A stretch of DNA of 64,000 bases from Phaeobacter gallaeciensis. GTDB lineage: Bacteria; Pseudomonadota; Alphaproteobacteria; Rhodobacterales; Rhodobacteraceae. Positions 53,235 to 61,816 of this stretch are shown here, piece after piece. Made by a program: the position numbers and the translations under genes. The notes under the pieces are model-generated. The model saw nothing but the letters and a program-made list of their open reading frames with translations. It was not told the origin of the DNA and did no database searches. Position 1 is the stretch's first letter. Each line of letters opens with the position of its first letter. Location: positions 682,001 to 746,000 of the forward strand of contig NZ_CP015124.1 in NCBI RefSeq assembly GCF_001678945.1. The letters are read 5' to 3'.

Positions 53235-54599
53235 ATGCGCGACACCATTACCGAACCCGCCCGGGAAATCCCCGTCGTGCATCGCACCGATGTGCTTGTC
53301 GTAGGCTCTGGTCCCGGCGGGCTGGCGGCGGCACTGGCAGCAGCGCGCTGCGGGGTCGATGTGACCCTGCTGGACCGGTTCGGCTGCTTTGGTGGCAATA
53401 TCACCGCTGTCGGCGTCGAAGGTTTTGCCTGGTACCGGCACGAGCAGACGGTTGAGGCTGGTGGCATCGGCTGGGAATTCGAGGAACGCGCCAAGGCGAT
53501 GGATGCCGCCGTACCGGAAAGCCAGTCCCTGTCTTACGAGCTGGACGCCGAAGGCTTCAAACTGGTCGCCGATAGACTGGTCGAGGAAGCAGGCATTCAC
53601 CCGATGCTGCACCGCATGTTCGTGGCCCCGATCCGCGAAGGCAACCGGATCACCGGCGTGATCGTCGAATCAAAGGCAGGGCGCGAGGCGATCCTGGCTC
53701 AGCGGGTGATCGATGCGACAGGAGACGCCGATATCGCGCAGATGATGGGCGCCCCCACAATCAAGACACCGATCGAGGAAATGCAGGCCGCCAGCGTGAT
53801 GTTCCACATCGCAGGCGTCGACAAGCAGAAGTTCATGGAAGGGGTCAAGGCCGACCCGCAGACCTACAGGGACTGGTCCACCGGGGAGTGGGAGGTGGAG
53901 ACCTCCGGCAAGGAGGACGAGATGTTCTCTCCCTTCCTCGCCAAGCCCTTTGCGCAGGCGCTGCGCGACGGGTTGATCCCTGCGCATCTCAATACTATCG
54001 GCGGCACTTGGGGGGCTGTTCATGACAGTGGTGAGATGACCTATATGAACCTAGTGCATCTGGCAGGCTGCGACGGCACCGACCCGGACAGCATGACCCG
54101 GTTCGAGATTGAAGGACGCAAGCAGGCCATGCACGCGATCAATGCGCTGAAGGCATATACACCTGGCTGCGAAGGCGCACGGCTGCGCAATTTCGGCATG
54201 ACCATCGGCATCCGTGACACCCGCAAGATCGACGCCCATCACAACATGACCGAGGATGAGACCCGCAATCAGGGCCGGTTCGAAGACACCATCGGCATCT
54301 ACCCGGAATTCATCGACGGCTATGGCATCCTGATCCTGCCCACCACCGGGCGCTATATGCAGATTCCCTATCGCGCCATGCTGCCCAAAGGGGTGGAAAA
54401 CCTGCTGGTGACCGGCCGCGCCATCGGCGGCGACAAGGTCGCCCATGCCGCCACCCGCAATATGGCCTGTTGCGCGGTGGCCGGTCAGGGCGCGGGCGTT
54501 GCCGCGGCACTATCCGTCAAATCCGCCTGCAGCCCGCACGCGGTGGACATTGCCGCCGTACAAGGTGAACTGACCCGTCAGGGCGTGCGCATCCACTGA
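53235..54599 (+). CDS. FAD-dependent oxidoreductase (FAD_oxidored family)
   Basis: 454 residues from ATG 53235, with GGAGG 8 bases before. The N-terminal FAD fold is VLVVGSGPGGLAAALAAARCG (GxGxxG near residues 25-30), followed by DRFGCFGGN. LPKGVENLLVTGRAIGGDKVAHA near the end is the second FAD contact. Its architecture (PF12831) matches a broad group including putative dehydrogenases and polysaccharide- or amine-related enzymes. Substrate is unknown. The neighbouring genes give no clue; an inverted repeat upstream could be a specific operator. Confidence 0.86.
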   Translation: MRDTITEPAREIPVVHRTDVLVVGSGPGGLAAALAAARCGVDVTLLDRFGCFGGNITAVGVEGFAWYRHEQTVEAGGIGWEFEERAKAMDAAVPESQSLSYELDAEGFKLVADRLVEEAGIHPMLHRMFVAPIREGNRITGVIVESKAGREAILAQRVIDATGDADIAQMMGAPTIKTPIEEMQAASVMFHIAGVDKQKFMEGVKADPQTYRDWSTGEWEVETSGKEDEMFSPFLAKPFAQALRDGLIPAHLNTIGGTWGAVHDSGEMTYMNLVHLAGCDGTDPDSMTRFEIEGRKQAMHAINALKAYTPGCEGARLRNFGMTIGIRDTRKIDAHHNMTEDETRNQGRFEDTIGIYPEFIDGYGILILPTTGRYMQIPYRAMLPKGVENLLVTGRAIGGDKVAHAATRNMACCAVAGQGAGVAAALSVKSACSPHAVDIAAVQGELTRQGVRIH

Positions 54600-54735
54600 C
54601 GCAGACCGTGCAGAAACGCCCCTGCCCCACCCGGTACTCATTTGGCGGCACTTGCCGCTTGGCTGTTGCATGAGGCAACCGCATGGGCAATGACTGGGGT
54701 AATTGGAGAACAGATCTCAGAGAGGCGCTTGGCAT

Positions 54736-55806
54736 ATGGCACTTCCGGCGAAGAAGCAGTTTCAATACTGGGGCGTTGCCGCCGTGGTTTTCGCAATCGT
54801 CCTCTGGGCTTTGGGAGACGTGCTGCTACCCTTTGTGCTGGGCGCGGCGATTGCCTATCTGATTGATCCCATTGCCGACCGACTAGAGGCCGCGGGCCTC
54901 AGCCGTACCGCCGCAACTGCGGTGATTACTATCGGCGCCATGCTGGTCTTCATGCTGCTGCTGCTGGTGGTGGTGCCGACGCTGATCTACCAGCTGAGCG
55001 ATCTGATCCGGGTTCTGCCCGAAGCCTTTCGCGATCTGCGCAACTTCGCGCAGGAACACTTCCCGTCGATCTTCACCGAAGGTAGCCGCGCGCAGCAAAC
55101 CATCGCCTCCATCGCAGGCACCCTTCAGGGCAAGGGGATCGAGCTATTTGAATCCCTCGTCGGCTCGGCCGTCTCGGTCGTCAACCTGCTGGTGCTTTTC
55201 GTGATCGTTCCGGTTGTCTCGGTCTATCTGCTGCTGGACTGGGACCGGATGATCGAACGGATCGACGCACTGCTGCCCCTGGACCATGCGCCGGTGATCC
55301 GCAAGCTGGCCGGTGAGATTGACGATGTGCTTGCCTCTTTCATCCGCGGCATGGGCACGGTCTGCCTGATCTTGGGCGTTTACTACGCCGTCGCCCTGAT
55401 GCTGGTTGGTCTGAATTTCGGACTGGCGGTGGGGTTCATCGCCGGGCTCGTCACCTTCATTCCCTATCTGGGGGCGCTGGTGGGCGGCGCTCTGGCTATC
55501 GGACTTGCCCTGTTCCAGTTCTGGGGTGAATGGTGGTCGATCGGGCTGGTGGCCGGGATTTTTGCACTGGGTCAGGTGATCGAGGGCAACTACCTTACTC
55601 CGAAACTGGTCGGCGGATCCGTTGGCCTGCATCCGGTCTGGCTGCTGCTGGCCCTGTCGGTCTTTGGCGCGCTTTTTGGCTTTGTTGGTATGCTGGTTGC
55701 CGTGCCTGTTGCGGCAGCCTTGGGCGTAGTTGCACGTTTCCTCACGGGACAGTATCTGCACAGCCGTCTGTACCAGGGACTGAGCCACCGGGATTCGAAA
55801 AAGTAA
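54736..55806 (+). CDS. AI-2E-family transporter (PerM/YhhT-like)
   Basis: 356 residues from ATG 54736 (AGAGG ten bases before; the frame is open to a TTG at 54703). Seven to eight hydrophobic segments and the C-terminal FIPYLGALVGGALAIGLAL and PKLVGGSVGLHPVWLLLALS motifs are typical of the AI-2E/UPF0118 family. Members move autoinducer-2, Na+ or other solutes, or act in stress; no specific substrate can be assigned. The stop is one base from the ATG of hda, so they are co-transcribed. Confidence 0.92.
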   Translation: MALPAKKQFQYWGVAAVVFAIVLWALGDVLLPFVLGAAIAYLIDPIADRLEAAGLSRTAATAVITIGAMLVFMLLLLVVVPTLIYQLSDLIRVLPEAFRDLRNFAQEHFPSIFTEGSRAQQTIASIAGTLQGKGIELFESLVGSAVSVVNLLVLFVIVPVVSVYLLLDWDRMIERIDALLPLDHAPVIRKLAGEIDDVLASFIRGMGTVCLILGVYYAVALMLVGLNFGLAVGFIAGLVTFIPYLGALVGGALAIGLALFQFWGEWWSIGLVAGIFALGQVIEGNYLTPKLVGGSVGLHPVWLLLALSVFGALFGFVGMLVAVPVAAALGVVARFLTGQYLHSRLYQGLSHRDSKK

Positions 55807-55807
55807 T

Positions 55808-56518
55808 ATGGCGCAACAACTCAGCTTTGACCTGCCCGCCAAAACGGCTTTGGGCCGGGACGACTTTTTTGTCGCCCCGTCGAATGCCATGGCTGTGGCG
55901 CTGCTGGATCCGGGGTTTTCATGGCCCAGTGGCAAACTGGTTCTGACCGGTCCTGCCGGATCGGGAAAGACGCATCTGGCCCATGTCTGGGCCAGCCAGT
56001 CCGGCGCCCGGATCGTATCGGCGGCAGATCTGACCGAGGCGATGGTGCCCGAGCTGGCAACCGCGCCCGTGGTCCTGGAGGACGTGCCGCAGATCGCCTC
56101 TGACAAATCCGCCCAGGAGGCCCTGTTTCACCTGCACAACTTGGTGCTGGCGAACGGGTTTGCCCTGATGATGACGGGGCGCGCGGCACCCAACCTTTGG
56201 GGGCTGAGCCTGCCGGACCTGCAAAGCCGTGTTCAGGCCGCCACACATGCCGAGCTGCAGCCGCCGGACGATGCCTTGTTGGCTGTGGTTCTGGCGAAGC
56301 TCTTCAATGACCGCCAGATCACCCCGAAACCCGACGTGATCCCCTATCTTGTGGCCCATATGGATCGTTCGTTTGCTGCGGCAGCCCGGATCGTCGAACA
56401 ACTAGACCGGCTGTCGCTGGCGGAAAAACGCAACCTGTCGCGCCCCCTGGCGGTGCGGCTGATGTCCGAAGACCGCAGTGTTGCGGGCGAAACCCGGATT
56501 GCCGGGACCGGCGGTTGA
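55808..56518 (+). CDS. hda: DnaA-regulatory inactivator Hda (HdaA)
   Basis: 236 residues. The N-terminal QLSFDLP is the beta-clamp-binding motif needed for regulatory inactivation of DnaA. The AAA+ domain has Walker A GPAGSGKTHLAH (about 48-59) and a Walker-B-like VVLEDVPQI, plus an arginine-finger region and a C-terminal lid. There is no DNA-binding domain IV of DnaA, so it is Hda rather than DnaA. It stimulates ATP hydrolysis on DnaA after replication starts. The order AI-2E permease-hda-ppx is common in roseobacters. Confidence 0.93.
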   Translation: MAQQLSFDLPAKTALGRDDFFVAPSNAMAVALLDPGFSWPSGKLVLTGPAGSGKTHLAHVWASQSGARIVSAADLTEAMVPELATAPVVLEDVPQIASDKSAQEALFHLHNLVLANGFALMMTGRAAPNLWGLSLPDLQSRVQAATHAELQPPDDALLAVVLAKLFNDRQITPKPDVIPYLVAHMDRSFAAAARIVEQLDRLSLAEKRNLSRPLAVRLMSEDRSVAGETRIAGTGG

Positions 56519-56576
56519 CCCCGGCCCCACCCTAAACCATCCTAGATTCGAGACCCAAGACGGAGCGCCGACACCC

Positions 56577-58127
56577 GTGACCGAGGATCCTGCCACCCCC
56601 GACGCCACCGCCGACTGGGGGCCCTTTGGCCGCCCGCTGTTCGATGATCCCGATTCAAGGGCGCTGTCCCGGGTCGGGGTGGTGGATGTCGGATCAAACT
56701 CCGTGCGTCTGGTCGTCTTTGACGGCGCGGCCCGCAGCCCGGCCTATTTCTACAACGAGAAGATCATGTGCGCCCTGGGGGCTGGCCTCTCGGAAACCGG
56801 GCGCCTGAACCCCGAGGGACGCAAACGCGCGCTGGCCGCGCTGCGCCGGTTCCAACACCTTGCCGATGGGATGGGGTTGCCACCCCTGTCGGTGGTCGCC
56901 ACAGCTGCCGTGCGCGATGCCGAGGATGGCCCGGAGTTCTGCGCCGATGTGCTTCGCGAAACCGGGCTAAAGATCTGGGTGATCGACGGTCAGCAAGAAG
57001 CGCGCCTGTCCGCACAGGGCGTGTTGTTGGGCTGGCCCGGCTCTTATGGCCTGGTCTGCGATATCGGCGGCTCCTCGATGGAGCTGGCGGAAATCCACGA
57101 CGGCGAGGTCGGCAAACGCGTCACCTCCTCTCTTGGCCCGCTGAAACTGCGGGACATCAAGGGCGGGCGCCGGGGGCGCAAGGCTCATATCGCCGAGGTC
57201 ATGGCGGAACTGCGCGAGGAAATGGGCAAGCAGACCGACCGTCTGTTCCTGGTCGGCGGCAGCTGGCGCGCCATCGCCCGCATCGACATGGCCCGGCGCG
57301 GGTATCCGCTGAAGGTTCTGCACGAATACCGGATGAGCGCCAAGGACGTGCGCGCCACCCTGAAATACATCGAGAAACGCGACATCGAAGAGTTGCGCGC
57401 CGAAACCGGCATCTCCAACGCGCGGATGTCCTTGGTGCCCTATGCGATCGACGTGCTGTCCCGACTGGTCAAGACCTTCAAGCCCAAGGATATCGCCGTA
57501 TCAAGCTATGGCATCCGCGAAGGGCTGCTCTACGAACAGATGCCCCAGCGCCTACGCGAACGCGACCCGCTGGTCGAAGCCAGCCGTTTTGCCGAGGCCA
57601 AGGACGCCCGCATTCCCGGCTTTGGCAAGACGCTCTATGATTTTGTCATCCCGCTGTTTAGCAATGGGCCGCACACCAAGAAACGCCTGATCAAGGCTGC
57701 CAGCCTGCTACATGATGTCAGCTGGCGCGCCCACCCGGATTACCGCGCCGAGGTCTGTTTCGACAATGCCACCCGCGCCAACCTCGGCGGGCTGAAACAT
57801 TCCGAACGTGTCTTCCTGGGGCTGGCGCTGCTGCATCGCTACCGCAACAAACGGCAGGGCACCGCCTTTGAGTATCTATACGATCTTCTGGATGAAAAGG
57901 GGCAGAAAGAGGCGGAAATCCTGGGCAAGGCGATGCGGTTTGGTGCCATGCTGATGGTCAGCGAAAACGGCGACATCGGCAAGCTGAAATGGCAACCGCG
58001 CAAGAAGCACCTGACGCTGGAACTGCCGAAAGCCTCCGAAGCCCTTTATGGTGAGGTCGCCGAGGCCCGCCTGAAATCGCTCTGCGACACGCTGGAGGCA
58101 GAGCTGACCGTCAAAATTGTTGGCTAA
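56577..58127 (+). CDS. ppx: Exopolyphosphatase/guanosine pentaphosphatase family (Ppx/GppA)
   Basis: 516 residues from GTG 56577 (CGGAG upstream, 11 bases); a GTG at 56478 would extend it by 33 residues but overlaps hda by 41 bases. The ASKHA-type phosphatase core starts with GVVDVGSNSVRLVVFDG (about 37-53), with DIGGSSMEL (the second phosphate loop) and the C-terminal HD-like KKRLIKAASLLHDVSWRAH. It degrades polyphosphate or (p)ppGpp-type nucleotides. It is a functional partner to ppk2 (38463), although not linked on the map. Confidence 0.93.
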   Translation: MTEDPATPDATADWGPFGRPLFDDPDSRALSRVGVVDVGSNSVRLVVFDGAARSPAYFYNEKIMCALGAGLSETGRLNPEGRKRALAALRRFQHLADGMGLPPLSVVATAAVRDAEDGPEFCADVLRETGLKIWVIDGQQEARLSAQGVLLGWPGSYGLVCDIGGSSMELAEIHDGEVGKRVTSSLGPLKLRDIKGGRRGRKAHIAEVMAELREEMGKQTDRLFLVGGSWRAIARIDMARRGYPLKVLHEYRMSAKDVRATLKYIEKRDIEELRAETGISNARMSLVPYAIDVLSRLVKTFKPKDIAVSSYGIREGLLYEQMPQRLRERDPLVEASRFAEAKDARIPGFGKTLYDFVIPLFSNGPHTKKRLIKAASLLHDVSWRAHPDYRAEVCFDNATRANLGGLKHSERVFLGLALLHRYRNKRQGTAFEYLYDLLDEKGQKEAEILGKAMRFGAMLMVSENGDIGKLKWQPRKKHLTLELPKASEALYGEVAEARLKSLCDTLEAELTVKIVG

Positions 58128-58166
58128 CCCGGTCGGCTGCGTAGACCGATTGGGTCGACGGATGAC

Positions 58167-58201
58167 AAAGGGGCGCGTCACCCTACGGCTTGCGCCCCTT
58201 A
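58167..58201. terminator. Hairpin between convergent ppx and the next gene
   Basis: AAGGGGCGC / GCGCCCCTT perfect stem with a 15-base loop, reaching the stop of the gene on the minus strand. Weak as a terminator. Confidence 0.5.
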
Positions 58202-58576
58202 GAGATCGGTAACGCCGTTCTCCGGGACTTCGTCTTTCTCTTCAGGAGAGGGCGCCTCTGGCTTCTTGCGGATGATGATATCGCCATTGGGCAGGATTTC
58301 CGGCAGCTCGTAGCTGCTCCAGTCCTCGACCTCGGCCGCAATGGCTGCCAGCGACGGTCCCATCTCGGCCAGGAAGTCCCGCATGGAGGGGCCGATTTCC
58401 GCGGCGAGCCCTTCCAGATCTTCCAGCGCGGGGGCCATTTCCTTGCGCAGCCCTTCCCAGAACAGCTCAGCGCCCTTTTCCATCAAACCCTTACCATTCT
58501 CCTCGCTCTCCTGCGCCGCCACAGGGGCGGACAGGCACAGCAGGCAGGCGGCACTTACATGTAAAAACCGTTTCAT
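58199..58576 (-). CDS. Hypothetical exported protein, helical
   Basis: 125 residues with a Sec signal peptide (MKRFLHVSAACLLCLSAPVAAQ, cleaved near residue 21). The mature part is mostly acidic amphipathic helices (GLRKEMAPALEDLEGLAAE, then MRDFLAEMGPSLAAIAAEVEDW) and ends in a Pro/Glu tail. No domain is recognised. Homologues in this lineage carry a mistaken 'AAA+ ATPase' name; no Walker motif exists here. A periplasmic structural or chaperone-like role is possible. It sits between ppx (convergent) and the exonuclease-phosphatase gene. Confidence 0.8.
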   Translation of the reverse strand: MKRFLHVSAACLLCLSAPVAAQESEENGKGLMEKGAELFWEGLRKEMAPALEDLEGLAAEIGPSMRDFLAEMGPSLAAIAAEVEDWSSYELPEILPNGDIIIRKKPEAPSPEEKDEVPENGVTDL

Positions 58577-58607
58577 GGGTCCAATATAAGCTTCCTATGC
58601 GATGATT

Positions 58608-59603
58608 TTAAGTCAGATCGATATCGAGGCTGACAGGGAAATGATCCGAGGCCATGAGCAGCGCCTCGCGTAGGACCTCATCGGCATAGCAATCAGCGTC
58701 CTCGAACGGGTGCCAGATCCGCCAGCGAGGATTATAGGCCGTCAGGCTTTGTGAAATCATCACATAGTCAAGGCACGCCCGGAAGAACCGTTTCTTTTCC
58801 TCATCATAAAACCGCGCGGTGCTGGGCACGATGCCTGGCCGGGGCTTTTTCAGGCTTTCGGCATGGGGGTCGGTCAGATCCTGCCCCATGATAATCTCAA
58901 CCGAGGATTGCCCGAATAGGCGCTCGTATTCATCCAGACCCGGACCATCGTTCAGATCGCCCATCAGGATCAGATCATCCCCTGCCGCGATATGATCGGC
59001 AATGCGCCGGTGCAGCCAGATCGCCTGTGCCAACTGCGTGCGCCGGTTCTCAATGGCGCGCTGGATGATGGCGTCATGTCCCTTCACCCCATAGGGCGCC
59101 TTGGACTTTAGGTGCGCGCCGATCATCCGCAGGGTCTTCCCCCCGGCTGTCGTGACGTTCAGCTCCAGCGGCGGCTTTGAAAACCGCACATGTTCCGGGA
59201 TGGAATCGGTGTCGAGGTCCAGCTCGAAACGGGTATCGAAACGCGGCGCTTCCTTGCTGCTCCGGGCATCGTGTTCGGCGCTCAGCACCGCAGGGTCATA
59301 CATCAGGGCGATTTCCTGATGGGTATCGGTGGCAAAGCCGCTGATCACCTCGCTGGCGCGCAGCCCCGCTTCGGCGGCAAAAGCGCCAAGAGCGCGCACG
59401 GTCCGCTGCCGCCGCCCGGTATTGGGCGCCTCGATCACCATCACCGCATCGGCATCGAGGGTCTGGAAAACATGCGCCAGCGATACCCCTTGGGTGTAGC
59501 GATCCACCCCGTGCCGCCCCGAGGGTTTATTGTCCAGAATCAGCTGGTCATTCTTGTCGAAGAGGTGTGAAAACCACTCGATATTATAGGTGACCAGCCG
59601 CAT
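58608..59603 (-). CDS. Endonuclease/exonuclease/phosphatase-family protein
   Basis: 331 residues from ATG 59603 (MRLVTYNIEWFSHLF); the frame is open to 59636. Metal and catalytic sites of the EEP fold are seen: TYNIEWF at the start, LILMGDLNDGPG (Asn/Asp pair) near residue 200 and the final ASDHFPVSLDID with the catalytic His. EEP enzymes cleave DNA, RNA or phospholipid phosphodiesters; which one is not clear. It overlaps djlA by 20 bases, so the two are in one operon with djlA first. Confidence 0.9.
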   Translation of the reverse strand: MRLVTYNIEWFSHLFDKNDQLILDNKPSGRHGVDRYTQGVSLAHVFQTLDADAVMVIEAPNTGRRQRTVRALGAFAAEAGLRASEVISGFATDTHQEIALMYDPAVLSAEHDARSSKEAPRFDTRFELDLDTDSIPEHVRFSKPPLELNVTTAGGKTLRMIGAHLKSKAPYGVKGHDAIIQRAIENRRTQLAQAIWLHRRIADHIAAGDDLILMGDLNDGPGLDEYERLFGQSSVEIIMGQDLTDPHAESLKKPRPGIVPSTARFYDEEKKRFFRACLDYVMISQSLTAYNPRWRIWHPFEDADCYADEVLREALLMASDHFPVSLDIDLT

Positions 59604-60282
59604 GTGCCCCGCATCCGTTGATCTCGTCCCAGGCACGGTTGATGTCGATCATCCGCTTTTCCGCCAGACGCACCGCCTCTTCGGGGACTCCCCGAGCCAG
59701 CATCGCATCGGGATGGGTTTCCCGCACCAGCTTGCGCCAGTGCTTGCGGATTTCATCAATCGGCATATCCGCCGACACCCCCAGCACCGTATAAGGATCC
59801 TTTGGCGCATCGGTCACAAACCGCGCGCGCAGGGCGATGAACTGTTGCGGAGTCTGACCGAAGATGCGGCTGACCTCTTCTAGAAACTCATTCTCGCCGG
59901 GATGATAGAACCCATCTGCCAGCGCGATGTGAAACAGCCCTTCCATCAGATCGCAAAGGGTCGCCGGATCATTGGCAAACATGCGCTGGATACGCGCCGC
60001 ATAGTCCTGATAGCCCGCCACATCGGTGCGCGCCATGTTGAACACCCGCGCCGCGCCTGCCTCGTCATCGCGGGCGATCTGGAACACCTCGCGAAAGGCA
60101 GTCACCTCATCCCGGGTGACCTGCCCGTCCGCCTTGGCCATCTTGGCCCCCAGCGCGATCACCGCGATGGCAAAACCCACGGTACGTTCAGGTGGCGCCC
60201 GCAGGCGGTCAAAAACATCCGCCAGGCTTTCACCCTTGGCCAGCGCGCCCAGCGCATCAGATATGCGGCTCCAAAGAGACAT
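59584..60282 (-). CDS. djlA: DjlA-like co-chaperone (TerB plus J domain)
   Basis: 232 residues. The N-terminal part (about 25-140) is a TerB-like helical domain (KMAKADGQVTRDEV, DGFYHPGENEF with conserved acids). The C-terminal J domain starts at DPYTVLGVSADM and has the HPD motif in RETHPDAM that stimulates DnaK. Unlike E. coli DjlA there is no obvious N-terminal membrane helix, so it is a DjlA-like soluble form. It is common in alphaproteobacteria. Downstream gene overlaps by 20 bases. Confidence 0.9.
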   Translation of the reverse strand: MSLWSRISDALGALAKGESLADVFDRLRAPPERTVGFAIAVIALGAKMAKADGQVTRDEVTAFREVFQIARDDEAGAARVFNMARTDVAGYQDYAARIQRMFANDPATLCDLMEGLFHIALADGFYHPGENEFLEEVSRIFGQTPQQFIALRARFVTDAPKDPYTVLGVSADMPIDEIRKHWRKLVRETHPDAMLARGVPEEAVRLAEKRMIDINRAWDEINGCGAHAAGHL

Positions 60283-60346
60283 AAGAAAAGCCTAATGCGG
60301 TTTGCGCGACCTGTCAGGACCACAGGCACCGGAAACAGATGATTTT

Positions 60347-60949
60347 TTAACGCAGCAGACGAATACCGTGCGGCGTGTCGAATTCTGCCTCCATGGCGGC
60401 AGGTCCGGTTTCAAACACCAACCGACCGTCGTTGAGCGGCAAAAGCGCTTCAAGATCGGCCGCATCGGGATGCGCGATCACAAGGCGCCGCAACGCGCAG
60501 CCCTGCTGCTCCAGCCGAGGCGCGGGATGGGCGCTGTGCCATTCGATGAGCGCTGGAAACAGATTGTCAAAAGGCAGCTTGCCATCGGCGGGCACTGCCA
60601 TATCCCAGACCAGATCGCCTCGGGTCAGCGGCACCGAGATCCCGGCCCCATCCGGCATCCGCTCCAGCAACTCCGGCAGGCCGGTTGCGCGGCAGATCCA
60701 GTTGGTCAGGCGCGGCATCCCGGAGAAACGATCGAGATCGAACCAGCGCGGACTGCGTTCCGGCGTTGCCTCGGGATCAATGGCGATGGCCTCCAGATAA
60801 AGCCCGTCCGCCAGCCCCAAAAGCCGGTTGTGCGTGCCGAATACCGGGTGCTGCCCGCCTGTCTGAAGCGGCACGCCAAGCGCGGCTTCGACATGGGCCG
60901 TGGCCTCCGCAAGCGTTTCACCGGCGACGGCAATGTGATCCAGTTCCAT
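60347..60949 (-). CDS. VOC-family protein (glyoxalase-like domain)
   Basis: 200 residues from ATG 60949 (MELDHIAVAGETLAEAT); upstream frame is open to 61012 but the start chosen is the domain's own. It has the glyoxalase-like PF13468 layout: LDHIAVAGETLAEATAHVEA for the first module, NRLLGLADGLYLEAIAID for the second, with a long C-terminal half having only weak similarity. No metal-site certainty. Function unknown. It is on the minus strand just after djlA and shares an intergenic region with the SoxR-box-driven VOC gene. Confidence 0.82.
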   Translation of the reverse strand: MELDHIAVAGETLAEATAHVEAALGVPLQTGGQHPVFGTHNRLLGLADGLYLEAIAIDPEATPERSPRWFDLDRFSGMPRLTNWICRATGLPELLERMPDGAGISVPLTRGDLVWDMAVPADGKLPFDNLFPALIEWHSAHPAPRLEQQGCALRRLVIAHPDAADLEALLPLNDGRLVFETGPAAMEAEFDTPHGIRLLR

Positions 60950-61088
60950 GGCTAAGCCCCTGTTGCGACTGATTTGTGTCGTTGTCTTTCGCGCGGACCC
61001 TAGCAAATTCACAGCGGAAGGAAACCCGCCACCTGAGCCGAAGGGCGCATAGCAACATCGCGGGTCTGACTGGGGGGCCGATTTCAGC

Positions 61089-61119
61089 TTGACCTAAAGT
61101 CAACTTGAGAAATTAGGCT
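61089..61119 (+). promoter_or_regulatory. SoxR-box promoter, copy 2
   Basis: TTGACC (-35) then CTAAAGTCAACTTGAG (61094-61109) in a 19-base spacer, and TAGGCT as -10. It matches the copy at 9361 at 19 of 21 positions from -35 to the end of the palindrome. It lies about 100 bases before the VOC gene start. Confidence 0.7.
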
Positions 61120-61224
61120 TGGAATCATCAGGCGCCCTGCCCGGCCTCGCGCCGCGCAGAAACGCGCATCTTGACATACAGCACAGACCCGCGGGGCCAC
61201 GCCCCGCCGGAACCGGAGAAGATC

Positions 61225-61719
61225 ATGCACGACCAACTACCCCCGGAACAATGGGCCGCTCAACATATCCTTGGCATCTATGAAACCCACCTGCCGGTGC
61301 GGGATCTGGACCAGTCGCTGGCGTTTTATTGCGGCCAGTTGGGGTTGCCGCTGGCCCGGCGGCTGCCGGAGCGCAATGTCGCGTTTCTCTGGGCCGGGCC
61401 AAAAGAAACCGGGATGCTGGGGCTTTGGGGCGCGGGCAGCGCGCCGCTGAGCATGCAGCTGCATTTTGCCTTTCGCGCCACGAAAGAGGCTGTGCTTCAG
61501 TCCTTTGAGCGCCTGCCGACCCAGGGCATCACACCGCTTGGATTTAATGGCGCACCGGCGGATGAGCCTGTGGTTCTGGGCTGGATGCCTGCTGTCTCTG
61601 TCTATTTCAAGGACCCGGACGGCCATTCCATCGAGTTGTTGCATATGCTGGATGAGGCGCCAGATACGGATTTTGGCGTGGGCGGTTATTCCGTATGGGA
61701 GAACCGGAAGCACCGCTGA
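61225..61719 (+). CDS. VOC-family protein under a SoxR-like promoter
   Basis: 164 residues from ATG 61225, with GGAGAA upstream. Two VOC modules: GIYETHLPVRDLDQSLAFYC (first, with H) and VYFKDPDGHSIELLHML (second, PDGHSIEL with Glu), like glyoxalase/bleomycin-resistance or fosfomycin-type proteins. A promoter with a SoxR box precedes it by about 100 bases, suggesting it detoxifies redox-active or electrophilic compounds when these are present. The gene is convergent with methylmalonyl-CoA mutase. Confidence 0.87.
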   Translation: MHDQLPPEQWAAQHILGIYETHLPVRDLDQSLAFYCGQLGLPLARRLPERNVAFLWAGPKETGMLGLWGAGSAPLSMQLHFAFRATKEAVLQSFERLPTQGITPLGFNGAPADEPVVLGWMPAVSVYFKDPDGHSIELLHMLDEAPDTDFGVGGYSVWENRKHR

Positions 61720-61748
61720 TCCTGACGAGGGGAAGGCGGCTGCAACAG

Positions 61749-61785
61749 AAAACCCGGCGCCACGGGGCACCGGGTGTCTCTTTTT
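61749..61785 (+). terminator. Terminator of the VOC gene
   Basis: ACCCGGCGCC / GGCACCGGGT stem (one mismatch) with loop ACGG and a following TCTCTTTTT run. Confidence 0.8.
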
Positions 61786-61816
61786 CAGGCTTGCGCCAAC
61801 GCGCGGATCGCAGGGA

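Noticed and set aside
58199-58576. AAA+ ATPase annotation for the small exported protein
   Set aside because: No Walker A or B motif is present and the protein has a signal peptide.
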